Below are positions 45,781 through 57,095 of a stretch of 64,000 nucleotides of DNA, piece by piece. Under the pieces are notes generated by a model. It searched no databases and was not told where the DNA came from. It worked only from the letters and a program-made list of their open reading frames with translations. This DNA is from Cryptomeria japonica (lineage: Eukaryota; Streptophyta; Pinopsida; Cupressales; Cupressaceae). Made by a program: the position numbers and the translations under genes. The first letter of the stretch is position 1; each line of letters starts with the position of its first letter. The DNA lies in NCBI RefSeq assembly GCF_030272615.1, contig NC_081405.1, positions 573,651,252 through 573,715,251 of the forward strand, read 5' to 3'.

Positions 45781-48143
45781 TAGATTATCTTAGAGGAACA
45801 AAGTGGCTTTGTGGCAAATCAAAAAATCTTGGATGGAGTTGTTGTTGCTACGGAGACCATCCATTCCATGGCAGCTTCGAGAGAGAAGGCTATGTTCATC
45901 AAGCTAGATATGGCAAAGGCTTATGATAGAGTTTGGTGGTCCTTTCTTCGAAAAGTTCTGGGAGCTTTTGGCTTTGCAATGGAGTGGATTCAATGGGTAA
46001 TGAGTTGTCTTACATCTACCTCTTTTTCAGTTTTAATCATTGGGGAGAACACTAAGATTTTTGGGGCTTCTTGAGGACTTCAAGAAGGGGATCTTTTCTC
46101 TCCTTATTTGTTTCTTCGTATGGTAAAAGGTCTTCGAAGATTGGTAATTAAGAATGTTGATTTGGGTCTGATCCTTGGATGGAGGTGGGGAACAGGTTTT
46201 CCTCCATAGTCCCACCTTCAATTTGTCAATGACACTTCTTTCATGGGCACTTGTTAGTATTCACAGGGGACTGGATGTTTATCTCATTTCTTTTGCCTAG
46301 CTGATTAATGAAGATAAGTTCTCAATTTTATTCTCCAACACACTAGAGGCTATTCAGAGGAGGATTGCTCATATCTTGAGATTTTAGATTGGATCTCTCC
46401 CTTTGATCTACCTAGGCATCCCAATCTCTTTGGGTAAGCTTCCTAGAGAGTCTTTGTAGAATATTCTTCATAAATTTAGTGCTTAAGTTAATCATTGGAT
46501 GCATAGATGGTTGTCCTTTGCCAAAAGAGTTCAACTTCTTAAGTCTCTAGTTCAGGCCCTCCTGCTCTATAGGGGTATGCTTCAGGTGGCTCTGATGGGA
46601 TTTGTTAGAAATTTGGATTATATGGAGCGATAGTTCTTATGGGTAGGCAATTTGTCTTCCTCTAAATGGAGCCTTGTCATATGGGATATTGTGTGTTGCC
46701 CAAGATGGTTTGGTGGTCTTGGTTTGAGACATTCAACTTTGGTTGGGGTGGCTTTAGCTGCTAAGTTGTATTGGAGGTCATGTGTGGAGTAGGACCAGAT
46801 CTAGGCTAGGATCTTGTTGCATTAGTATCTTCCCAGGATTTCGAGGGAGGAATTCAACCGTTACCCTCTGGTGGGAAAAGGATCAATATTCTGGGAAACA
46901 TTGAAGAAGGGGGGCTGCCTTGATTAAGGAAGATTTATTTTGGATATGTATGATGGAGATAGAGGCACTTTTTTGGTCTAACTGTTGGGATGGCTTTCCC
47001 TCCATTATTTCACAGTACCCAAATTTGATGGCCCTTTGTCAATGGTTTCTTGAGGCAGGGTGGACAAGAGTGAGTGACTTTAAATTATTTCATCCTTGTG
47101 GTCAGTTGGAGGTTGCTAGATGGAAAGTTTCGAGTGAGTGGCCAACAGTTGGTTTGGAGGGAGATTATGTTTAGCTTCATAATATCATACCAAGTAGACA
47201 TTGTAGCTCTCTTAAGGACAAAGATAGCCTTGCTTGGCATTTGAATCTGAAGTGGGTTTATATGGTTGCAAGTGGGTATCAAGAATTGGTGGCTCGAAGG
47301 CAGAATGGAGGGGAGGTTTAATGGTGGAAGTATGTGTGGAAAAAGTTCTCTTGGCCAAAGTGTAACTGTTTTGTGTGGACTTTGGCTTGGAATAGATTCT
47401 TGACATGGGATAATATTCAAAAGCAGGGATTTCAAGGCCCTTCAATTTGTGTTTTGTGTTGTTCTAATGAAGAGGACTCCCTACATCTGTTCTTTCATTT
47501 CCCCTTCTCTAAGAAGATTTGGCACCTCTGGTGGGATGCCTGGAAACATCCTTGTGTCCATGCCATGTCCCTTATGGAGTTATGGAATATCTTGCCCAAG
47601 CCTCCTACTATTTCTTCATTTCTTCAGATTGTGTGGGTGTATTGGGCCTACTTTCATTCTTTGATAGTTATTCCTAGAGAGGAGTCACGTGATTTTTTGG
47701 GGGCAAAGGTTATTGGTTCAAAAAGTGTGGCACAAAACCATAGGGATGATTCAGGAGACACTGGAGGCTAAATTTGAGGTGATGCTCCCACTTGATAGAA
47801 AACATAAGATATTATAGATAGATTAGGTATTCAAGGATTGTCTTCTATCTGTCCATGTATTAGAAGAGGTAGATGTGCAAAGAAGAAAGTCCATAGGGAG
47901 GGTAGATGGTAATCTCCTCATGAGAACTTTTTGAAGATCAACACTGATGTATCCTCTCATGCCAATCCTATCCCAACTGGGATTGGAGGTATAGGTAGAA
48001 ACTATTTCAGAGAGGTGGTGTTCTTCTTCTCTTTCCATAAAGAGTAGCAGGATAATAACTTTATGGAGGGGTTAGTGATTATGTTTTCTTTTGAGCGTGC
48101 TTATTCTATAAGATGGCAACAGGTTATTTGTGAATCCGATTCA
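45781..48143 (+). repeat. LINE-2 tandem duplication, copy 2
   Basis: Second copy of the 2363 bp unit, head to tail with copy 1. Here the RT start is in frame: SGFVANQKILDGVVVATET, AMFIKLDMAKAYDRVWWSF. The active site is again FVND (46222-46233), and TAG codons at 46207 and 46385 match those of copy 1. The copies differ by scattered single-base changes. Copy 2 continues into the rest of RNase H after 48143, so it is the original 3' part of the element. Confidence 0.93.
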
Positions 48144-48425
48144 CAAGATATTGTGACTTTTTTTATTAATCAGAAGATGATTGATGTTAATTGGCAACTT
48201 TTTTGGGTTGTTCAATAGATTCTACATATCAGCTCTAGGATGGAGAATGTGTCCTTTGTCCATATTCCATGTGGAAGGAATAGAGTTGTTGATTGTTTGG
48301 CTAAATGGGCTTCTGATAATATCGATAATTGGAGGATTGAGGGGTGGGGGCATCTATCCCTTGTTTATAGTCAGGAATTGGAGAAGATCCTTGCAGAGGA
48401 TATTGGTGGATATGGTAATGGGTGA
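47935..48425 (+). pseudogene. LINE-2 C-terminal RNase H
   Basis: Reads LKINTDVSSHANP (first catalytic Asp), IGGIGRNYFREVVFFFS, NFMEGLVIMF (Glu), WQQVICESDSQDIV (Asp) and ends VSFVHIPCGRNRVVDCLAKW (final Asp) and WASDNIDNWRIEGWGH, stopping at TGA 48423. RNase H at the end of ORF2 is usual for this plant L1 group and would remove the RNA strand. One TAG interrupts it near 48218. Only this copy is complete; copy 1 has the first half. Confidence 0.85.
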
Positions 48426-48538
48426 GGTTGTTTCTTGTTCTAGGTGGTGCTATTTCACCATTTATTTTGGAGCTTTGGCTCCCTATTTTTCTTGTAATGT
48501 TTATTTCTGAATTTCAATAAATTTTTTACCCCTTCTAT
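48426..48538 (+). other. LINE-2 3' untranslated region
   Basis: About 110 bp after the ORF2 stop, ending TTTCAATAAATTTTTTACCCCTTC, directly before the target duplication. It has an AATAAA word but no poly(A) run, which suggests tail erosion or a non-poly(A) 3' end. Confidence 0.7.
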
Positions 48539-49021
48539 TCAAACTAGTAATGAAGACATGATAATGAATAATAATTTTATTCAATGTAACTACTACTAGA
48601 TCATTATTAGAGACTTCTTCACCAATATCAGTTAATTTATCTCATAGCTCCTTAACTCTCAATATATAATCACTAATATTTTGATTAAAACTAATTTTCT
48701 CTTAAAAAAAATATAAATTGTTTGTGTTTGTAGTCTCATACAAACTTTTTAAACCCATCAACATATCCTTAGAAGTAGTAATTTCTCTTATATAAAGTAT
48801 TATTGAAACGTTTATTGACATGCGCAAGAGAATCTTAGCTTTAAATTCTCTTTTCTTCCAATATTTAATAGCATCATGTCTTGTTGTAAGTTTATCCTTA
48901 GTACCATTTAAGATGATCCAAACATTGTATCCTTGCATTAAAGTCTACATCTTGAACTTCCAATTAACATAATTGGAACCATCTAACATATTTAATTCGG
49001 TCTTTCTAATTACCTTAGACA
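48539..49021 (-). pseudogene. gag: copia element 3 gag, 5' part
   Basis: The minus strand starts MSKVIRKTELNMLDGSNYVNWK at 49021, then a stop, GYNVWIILNGTKDKLTT, KKREFKAKILLRMSINVSII, TTSKDMLMGLKSLYETTNTN and KLTDIGEEVSNNDL. This is the copia gag (UBN2) core. It breaks off in the target duplication at 48539 and resumes at 40113 beyond the LINE. No protease or pol of this element is found past 39734, so the element is truncated. Confidence 0.85.
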
Positions 49022-49207
49022 TTGTCACAGTCAACACTCTTCAAACTCACAATAAGGCTTAGCTCTACCTCTTTGCCCTCAATTTCCAACTATAATAATA
49101 GCACTTCAGCTCGTCTTAGACTACAACAACAATATTCAACAAGTAGTGTGTCCTATTGCAAATTCAAATATTTTCTTAGTGGAAAGAAAAAATCATAGGT
49201 CTTTCAT
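49022..49207. other. Leader-like gap, no gene
   Basis: Short non-coding sequence between the copia gag start and the gypsy protease scrap. It may contain the copia leader on the minus strand, but no LTR or convincing primer site is present. Confidence 0.45.
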
Positions 49208-49451
49208 ATGCATCACTATGAAAAGAATTCAGACATGGATTTGATACCCAAAAAAAAAATCAAACACATTAAACAATTGAGATTCTTTGAACAAGTTGTG
49301 GATTCAAGAAACAAAATAACTATTAAAGCATATGATGACAAAGAACACTCATCGAAAGGCACAACAACCTTGCCTCTAAGTGTTGGACCAGTCACAAAGG
49401 ATGTATTTTGTCAGGTCCTTGATTTAGATCTCACATACAATATACTTTTGT
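49208..49451 (+). pseudogene. gypsy protease fragment
   Basis: Open piece reading FEQVVDSRNKITIKAYDDKE, HSSKGTTTLPLSVGPVTKDV and FCQVLDLDLTYNILL. This is the C-terminal half of the same Tat-type gypsy protease as at 14985-15260 (KDVVDPRKKIKIKAHNEEE). The active-site Asp would lie upstream and is not present. The frame stops exactly where the LTR of element C starts, so element C probably inserted into it. Confidence 0.75.
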
Positions 49452-50595
49452 TGTAATGCCCCTCCATGCCTTGCATGTGAGACTTGCTACTTTGACTAGA
49501 TAGACAATGTTTTCAAGCTTTATGTTTGGTTTATTTCATTGTTCTATGCTTCTAGATACATTCATGTGATTCATGTTATTGGACTATTTTAACATGTTTC
49601 TATTTCTGAATATAATTATTATTTATTTCATTTGAGATAAATGTATTGATGTTTATGGATTTTATGTGTAGAATAGATTTTTGTTGTATTGTTTTCTTCA
49701 GGTAGGGTGAAAGGAATGATTTCATATTACTCATTTGTGAGCTGCATGCGGCATCATGATTTCCTTCCACTAGATGGGATTAGAGATATATATTTATATA
49801 CGTATGTCTGTATAAAACATTGATTTGGTGTAGGATTGCAAGTACCAAACATCGACTCCACCTAGCTCCACAACTCTGAGTGCCTTATTAATTCTCAATG
49901 ATGGTAAAAGCAGATAGTACATGGCCCAAATTATACCTAGCCATAGCCATTGTCCTAACCTAGGGACAATTACCTAGTTTTTATATTTTATCCTATCAGA
50001 TTTGTCATGTGGAGAACACCTAATTGTCAGTGGTAAGTCTTATTTTGATGTTGACATTATTTTATGGTTTATTCGAGTGTGTTCGACTTTATGTTATTTT
50101 AATTATTATTAATATTAATAATTTCCTAAGCATTGTAAATTAAATTAATAATTAATTAATGATTATTATTGTTTCAAATGTAAATTTGATTTAATAAATA
50201 TATTCTTATTATTTAAATATAATTTATTTATTATTTGTTATTTTTTATTTATTATTTATTATTGTGCATGTGCTCTTTTTATTGTGGAGACTATTTATTC
50301 TATTATTTTGGATAATTATATTTAAATTAAAATTAATTATTTAATGTTGGGAATTATTTATTAGGATTTGTTATTTTATTAGTTGTAATTTTAAATGATT
50401 TAATATTTTATTATTTTTTTTGAGTGGGAGTTAGTTAATTATTTATTCTTTTGAGTGATTTATTACTCTTAAATGAATTATTGTTTATTTACTTCTTATT
50501 ATTTTATTGGATTGTTATCTATGTAAGTGGATGTGACCATTAGTTCTATTTTTAGTGGATTATTATATTTTAATTGGAAATAATTAATTATTATT
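49452..50595 (+). repeat. 5' LTR of element C (shared part)
   Basis: Matches 52116-52431 joined to 59798-60627. The 3' end of this LTR is not fixed because the other copy is cut short; it may run to about 51.1 kb. 50090-50760 is extremely rich in TTATT/TAATTA words. Confidence 0.8.
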
Positions 50596-52115
50596 TCTTA
50601 CATGTCAAGAAAGAGTTATTTATTTTTATGGGATTTGTGATTGGTGATTCGATATTTCTTTATTATTATTTAGATTTTATTTTGGAATTAATTTAATATT
50701 ATTGATTTATTGATTTAATGTGATATTTTTTAAGATTGGGGTTTTTCTTTTCTTTTTTATCTTTATTTAGGTAATTGAGTTTTATTTATTGTGTCTTCAT
50801 GAGAGTTGATTTTGTTGTTACTATTATTATTCTTTTTTGATGTTTCGAGAGACGAATTTTTATTGCAGCTTTGTGAAGAATTTTTAGAGTATGAATTTGA
50901 GGAGAGGGATTTGCAGTTATCAGTTTAACTTTGGATTTGCATTGAACATGGTTTAGAATTATCAAGCTTAATTGGTTTGAGATTTGCATTGAATGTGGTT
51001 TAGATTTATCAAGCTTGATTGGTTTGGAGTCTTGGTTGTGGTTAAAGCTACAGATTGGAATAAAAAGAGTTAAACTGCAATCCATTGCATACAAAATAGC
51101 AAAGAAGAACCTAAAATATAACTTTCATTAATGAAATAAATGAAATAAATTAAAATAAAATAATAAAATAATAAACAGTATCACATTAAAATATGATGAT
51201 TTTCTTGCGGTTAGGGTGGTCAGACAGAGTTATCTTTCTTTCATCAACTAGATTTATTAAGATTCTATTTGACCCACCATGATCTTGCACATAACCATAT
51301 GTTACATAATTAGTTCAATGGTTGTTTTTGGTTTAGACTTAGATTTTCATACTTATTTAATTATTTATTTATTTTGAGCTATTTAATTAATGAAATTAAT
51401 ATAGAATGACCTACATTTAGCATGGTTAATATTGTTTTATTACATGCATACCTTTAAGGGAAATTTAATAGGATGAAAAGAATATAATGTCATTAAAATA
51501 GCTTCTTTTGGTTTTCATGTCCATGTTTAAACTAGTCTTGTTGATGTAATATTTCATCCTAGGTAGATTCGATATGTATTAAATCATTTTTTTGATGCTT
51601 TATAACTCAAGACATTTTATTGCTTAAATATGTATTTGCATCATAGAGACAAAATTGTATATAATGAACATCCTCAAGGCTATGATAATTATTTTGGCTT
51701 AAATAAATTGAGGAAAAAGGGATTTAAATTTTATCATTCGCTTGAAAATAAGAAAGTTTGAATATTGAGATAAGTTCTTGTACTATAAAAACTAATAAAA
51801 TCTCATTCTCCTCTTATATAAAATATAGAGTATTTATTAGATTCCTAGTAGATGACCTATGTGTAAGATTGTTATTGCCTTATCTTTGTTAATTAGTCAA
51901 ATCAATTAGTTAGACCAAGTTAACCATTTTTACCATCCTTGCTAATATTTCACTTATAATTCATGAAATATTTTAGAATAATTGTGATTTAAATGCTTAT
52001 CTAAGCTTAGCCATGCTTTTGTGAGCTTATATATGTGATTGATAGATTTTGTACTATACGTGCCATGTTGTTGTTTGTAGGCTTTCAAGAGTAAGCTTAG
52101 GTCAAGGGGGGAGGA
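50596..52115 (+). other. LTR end and short internal region of element C
   Basis: No coding sequence. A two-unit tandem repeat of 47 bp occurs at 50934-51027 (GATTTGCATTGAA ... ATCAAGCTT). No primer-binding site is recognised. The region ends in the polypurine tract AAGGGGGGAGGA at 52104-52115. Confidence 0.6.
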
Positions 52116-52431
52116 TGTAATGCCCCTCCATGAATTGCATCTAAGACTTGCTACTTTGACTTGATAGACTATGTTTTGAAACTTTATGTGTGGTTTTTTT
52201 CATTGTTATGTGTTTCTGGATACATTTATGTTTCCGAATATGATTACTGTTATATTTCATTTGAGAAAAACATATTGATGTTTATAGATTTTAAGTGTAG
52301 AGTAGATCTTTGTTATATTTTTTCCTTAGGGTAGGGGGGAAGGAATGATTATGTATTACTCATTCGTGAGCTCCATACGACATCACAATTTCCTTTCACT
52401 AGATGGGGTCAGAGATATATATGTATATATG
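52116..52431 (+). repeat. 3' LTR of element C, left part
   Basis: First 316 bp of the second LTR, starting TGTAATGCCCC directly after the polypurine tract. It ends in ATATG, the target site of element B. Confidence 0.85.
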
Positions 52432-53862
52432 TGTAGACATCTAAAAATGGTCAACGCTTGTGGAGTCATACTTTAACATTTGTGCATTGCCTTACTTTAG
52501 CGTTCTTGCATCGCATTAACATTTCTTCTATGTTGCGCATTTGGTCTTTATCATTTGTGAGCATCGAGTCCTTCTTCTGCATTCCTCATTTTTCTCACAT
52601 TCGAATTATGTCTTGTCGATAGCAATCTTCAGTCATGATTTTGGTCGATCTTATCCTGTCGCATCATGGTGCATGCTCATTTATCACCATTTTGGGCATT
52701 GTCAATCCTAATCGATGATAGAATTAGGGTTTTGTCCTCTTGTCAATCTTTCAATCATCTTTAGCTTGTTAGTAATCATTTGCGATTCTCAACTTGTCAA
52801 TCTCATCATTTTGCGATCGATTCGTCATTGATCCTTGTCCTTGTCAATCTCGTCATTTTGCGATCGATTCATCATCGATCCTTGCCCTTGTCAATCTTGT
52901 CATTTTGCGATCAATTCGTCATCAATCCTTGTCCTTGTCAGCCTTGTCATTTTGCGATCAATTCGTCATCGATCCTTGTCCTTATCAATCTTGTCATTTT
53001 GCGATCGATTCGTCATCAATCCTTGTCCTTTTCAATCATGTCAATTTGGATCGATTAGTCATTGTTCCTCATCAATTGGCACCTAATAATTTGATCTCCT
53101 TGTCAATCTTGGTCAATTTGTCATTGATTTTTGTCAACCAATCTCAATCATTTATCAACATTGGTCCTTTGTCAATCAGAATCATGATCGAACCTACATT
53201 AATTTCTTGTTGTCTTGACCTAATTCCTTGTCCTCTTATTTCTAGGGTTTTATGATTTGTTCATTTAATCCTTTTCTTCTTCTTTGTGGGCTAAATAAAT
53301 CTATTTGTTCAGTCCTAGGTCTCTTTCGTGAATTAATTAATTTATGAAAACCTATTAATTAATTCACCTAATTTCTATTTCATCTTTTTCCTCAATTTTC
53401 TAATTTGCTAATTCTCCTATTTCCTAATTTCTATTTCACCTATTTTCTTTAATTTTTCTAATATTTCCCCTAATTTCATTCCCTCATTTTCTCCTATGTT
53501 TATGCTTCCATTTGTTGAAATCATGGAGGCTATTTTCTCTCTTCCCTTTTGTCATGGGAATGGCATTTCAATCTTATCATAATTTGTCATACATCTTGCA
53601 TAGCAACTTGTCATAATTTGTGCATAATTTGTCATACACCTTGCATAGAAAATGTCACACATTTGTCATAATTTTGCCATTCTTGATTTGAATTTCCTTT
53701 CAAAGCTCTTCATGCTAATCTTGTCCTCTCTCCAATTTGTCTATAAATTGGATGATTTTCTTCAATGAAAGGCAATCAATCACATTTTCGAGTAACCTTA
53801 TACTGCAAATTTCATCAAGAACTTGCTTTCCACTTGCATTTTGCACTTGTAGGTGAGATCCA
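52432..53862 (+). repeat. 5' LTR of element B, 3' end deleted
   Basis: Matches 58167-59597, from TGTAGACAT to AGGTGAGATCCA. The final part found in the other LTR (59598-59797, ending TCTACA) is missing, and internal sequence follows at once. Contains the 47-bp array at 52793-53028. Confidence 0.88.
52793..53028. repeat. 47-bp tandem array in 5' LTR of element B
   Basis: Five full 47 bp units (CTTGTCAATCTYRTCATTTT, GCGATCGATTCGTCAT, then YGATCCTTGTC) plus a degenerate sixth. ORFs of 80-150 codons in two or three frames across it (repeated LVNLVILRSI, SFCDRFVIDPCP) are produced by the repeat and are not genes. Confidence 0.95.
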
Positions 53863-53952
53863 AGTGTATTTCTCCTATTTTCTTTAATTTGATGACAATT
53901 GGTAGGTTAGAGTCCTAAGTGATTTTCCTGAGACGATCGAAATCATACACCA

Positions 53953-55822
53953 ATGTCTAGCAATGGCTCATCCATCCAGAAAGAAATTGACCCTCAATTT
54001 TCCTCCACTTCCCCTCCCATTCCATCATATTTTGAAGTTTCACAAGAGCAATTTACACCATCGCCTCCAAATGATGTATCAAATAATGCATCCTCCCAAG
54101 GATTGTTTGCCACAGAAATATATGCTAATCAAATCATTTATACAAATCCCTTGTACTATTTGGAAATACAAGATTTAATGCCATCAAATGCTTCTCTTTT
54201 AGAGAGTCCCATTCAAATTCCATCCCCTTTATGCCAAAGCATTAATCCCTTGCCAAAATCCCCCATGCATATCCAAAGTCCATCCCCATGTCAAGAGGAT
54301 AATTTAGAGCATGAAGAAACGTGTCTTGAAATAGATGAAGATCAAGATCTTGAAACCTTATCATCCCCTCCAATTGTTGACCAAGATCCCATGTTCCCAG
54401 ACACTCACAATGATTCACTTATTCCCGTCCATTCTATCCAAGAACACAATGTCCTTTCAAATCCCATTGACATTCTGCTTCCTAAGAAAGATCAAGATAT
54501 CCCTTCCATCCTTTCCGATGATCCCATTAAAAGTCAAGAGCAAAGGAACTTTAAAGAGGATTCCAATGATCTTCCTCCTTGTCAAGATCAAATTATTCCT
54601 TTAAATCCTCCACAAGATCCTTTTGTTCCTCCATCTCCTTGTCTTAATGCTCCATATACACTCCAAGATCACATTTCTTGATGATCCCATTATTTCTCCC
54701 ATTCCATCTCTTGAAGAGCCTGTCATTGAACCATGTCCACTACACAATCCTAGTCCCCCTCATGATCCTAATCCCCCTCATGATTCAAACATGTCAGTGC
54801 AAGATGTTCATGAACCCTCAACATGCATAATGGATTCTTCCACTTTGGTGCAATCTGATCCACTTCAAGATCTCATTATTTCTCTTATATCATATCCACC
54901 TCACAATGGAATCGCGTCTTCTTCCCAAAGAAAAGAGTATCCTACAAGTCAAGATATTCATAAAGGCAAAGGAGTAGATCTCCATAAGCAAGAATCCCTT
55001 CATGTTAAAGAAAATATTAAGGGTCATGGCCTCAGTGAAATTCCTCAAGACATGGGTACCCCTACTAAATCCAAGCATACACCTTCCCCATCATACTTTC
55101 CATCCATCTTAGGTCCTTATATTCCTTCGTCCTCTATGCAAGGTCAGCAAAGGCACAAATCCTTGAGTAAATTTCATCCATCCAAAAGAACTCCATTTCA
55201 TTCATATCCATCCATGCATTCCTTTCCCCCTCCAAGCAATTTGGATGCCAAGTATAAACGTCATAAGTCTAGCAATCCACATGTATTCAAGGATCAACAT
55301 GTCCAATATAATCGACATGTCAAAACAAAGAACAATATGATCTATAAAGAAAAAGAAATATCCAAAAGGCCACAAAGGCCCACTAAGAAAAATCAAGCAA
55401 AGTTAAAATCTATATGGATTCCTAAATCCCTTGTGTTGGCAATGCACTCCAAGGAACCACAAAATCATGAAAAATAAAAAACCATGTGGATCCCTTAGCA
55501 GCTTCTTGAAGCACAAAAATAAAAATCCAACTTGGCATCCAAAATTGATATTCCTCCATTCAACCCTCTCAAATTTGTTCCTCCATCACCTTCTTCATCC
55601 ATTTTGGGCCCTTATGTCCCAAAATCCCAAGCTATTCCTCCATCCAAATCTCACAATCTGAGATCCATTTTTCCTCCATCAGTTCATCACCCCTCAAGGT
55701 GTGTGCCAATGTTGATCTTGCCTTCATTTCCATCCACTGAAGCCCAATTCTTCCAATACCCTCTCTATTATCCAATGCATATTTTCCATCCTTCCATCCC
55801 TCTGGTCCAATCCTTTGCATAA
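53953..55822 (+). pseudogene. Pro/Ser-rich protein of element B, unrecognised
   Basis: ATG at 53953 (MSSNGSSIQKEIDPQF) opens 242 codons. Near 54675 a one-base frameshift moves the reading into the frame that runs to 55822, with only three stops (TAA 55475, a TAG and a TAA shortly after). The protein of about 620 residues is rich in Pro, Ser, His, Gln and Asp. It has an acidic first half (DEDQDLETLSSPPIVDQD; SPPHDPNPPHD), a basic patch (RHVKTKNNMIYKEKEISKRP), two nearby (I/M)WIP motifs (KSIWIPKSL; KTMWIP) and twice the motif ILGPY(I/V)P (about 55100 and 55595). No zinc knuckle or enzyme motif is visible. It occupies the gag position, so a structural role is possible. The long near-open frame suggests it was maintained until fairly recently. 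Confidence 0.7.
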
Positions 55823-56069
55823 ATCCTTGCCTTAGTTTCATCTCTTTTTCCATGTCCTTATCCTACCAACGTCTTTGAGCATACTTTTAAAGGTCATGGC
55901 CCATTTTTTTTTGTTAAGGCTAATATCCAAACAAAAAGATGTTTGAGTCCTTCTTCCATCCCCTATCATGTCTCCATTTTCGACTAAAATGTCAAAATCC
56001 AAAAAAAAAAAAAAGTGAGAATAAAGAAAAAGAAAAAAAAAGTAAAGAAAAAATAATTCGTCCACTAGA

Positions 56070-56137
56070 GAAAACTTGACAAATAGGCGCCTTGGGAAAG
56101 TACCGTGATGAAAACCTGGCAAAAAGGCGTCATGCGT
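56070..56137. repeat. Two-unit 40-bp repeat in element B
   Basis: GAAAACTTGACAAATAGGCG and, 40 bp on, GAAAACCTGGCAAAAAGGCG, separated by CCTTGGGAAAGTACCGTGAT. Locally GC-richer than its surroundings. Confidence 0.7.
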
Positions 56138-56907
56138 AATCTATGAAATTCTTGTATACCGTACTTGGGGACAGGTTTTATCCTATCATATCTTTTTGTC
56201 CTTCATTGTTCCATTATCCTATCGAACCCCTGTCATTACCCTTCATATCCTATTGTCCCTCATGTCCAGTTTCCCTTTCCACCTTTGATCTTGACAAGGC
56301 TAAGGATCGTCATGAGCATCATGCATCTTGTTTGCAGCTTTTAGTCTATCATAGCTTTTGGTATTTATCTATTTTCTTATTACGACCTTTCATCCATATT
56401 CCCTAGGTTATTGCAACTTTCTGCCACTATCCCTTAGCCTACCCTGACCTTCAGTCCATGTCCCTTATCCATTCTTGGTCTTGCTTATCCTATCCATATC
56501 TTATCACTATCCATACACTCTTTTTCATTCCTTGATCTTGATCTGACATAAGGACGTAAAATTTAAACATAGTTTCAAAAACCTCTTGACATGTCCCTCA
56601 TGCCATGTTCCTGCTTTACATTGTCATATCTAGTCTCTTGTACCATCATGCAATAGCCCTTGAAAATTGCATCCGTATTGTCTCCATGATAAAAGGCCTT
56701 TGTCTTCCCTCTATCCACCAACATTTCAGAAAGCCTATTTATTCACTTGTCATATTCCTTGCCTTGCTAGACACTGGGGGCAAAATCATAAAAATTGAAA
56801 TATGTCCTAAAATAATAATTAAAAAAAATTTAAAAAAAATCCTAAAAACATTCAAAAACATCAAAAAAATCATGTGTTCATTTTCAGCTAAAATGTAAAA
56901 TTCCAAA

Positions 56908-57095
56908 AAAAATCAAATAATGTCCTGAAAATATCCCTAAAAATCATATAATGTCCTGAAAAAAATCATAAAAATCATATAATGTCCTGAAACAAATCCC
57001 TAAAAATCAAATAATGTCCTGAAAAAATCCCTAAAAATCAAATAATGTCCTAAAAAAATCCCTACAAAGTCAAATAAAGTCCTGAAAAACGAACA
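56908..57095. repeat. 31-bp tandem array in element B
   Basis: Six units spaced 31-32 bp, each with AAAATCAAATAATGTCCTGA followed by AAAAATCCCT-like sequence. TGTCC falls at 56921, 56952, 56983, 57015 and 57046, with AGTCC near 57078. It lies about 1.1 kb before the 3' LTR. Confidence 0.9.

Larger units (their letters stand above)
40114..48538 (+). mobile_element. L1-type LINE (LINE-2) with internal duplication
   Basis: An 8.4 kb plus-strand LINE with 5' untranslated region, ORF1 (DUF4283 and knuckle), and ORF2 (endonuclease, RT, zinc-finger tail, RNase H). It is flanked by an 18 bp target duplication inside copia element 3 gag. A 2.36 kb tandem duplication (43418-45780 and 45781-about 48143) repeats RT through part of RNase H. 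Without it the element would be about 6.1 kb, normal for plant L1. It ends AATAAATTTTTTACCCC with no poly(A) tail. Stops are frequent, so it is dead. Confidence 0.92.

Noticed and set aside
49208-49456. Independent small plus-strand gene of 82 codons.
   Set aside because: It is the C-terminal half of a Tat-type gypsy protease, as shown by its likeness to 14985-15260.
52780-53255. Overlapping ORFs of 83-153 codons (and again at 58529-58989) with repeating ILVLVNLVILRSI-type sequence.
   Set aside because: They are open in several frames because the 47-bp LTR array lacks stops; there is no coding signal beyond the repeat.
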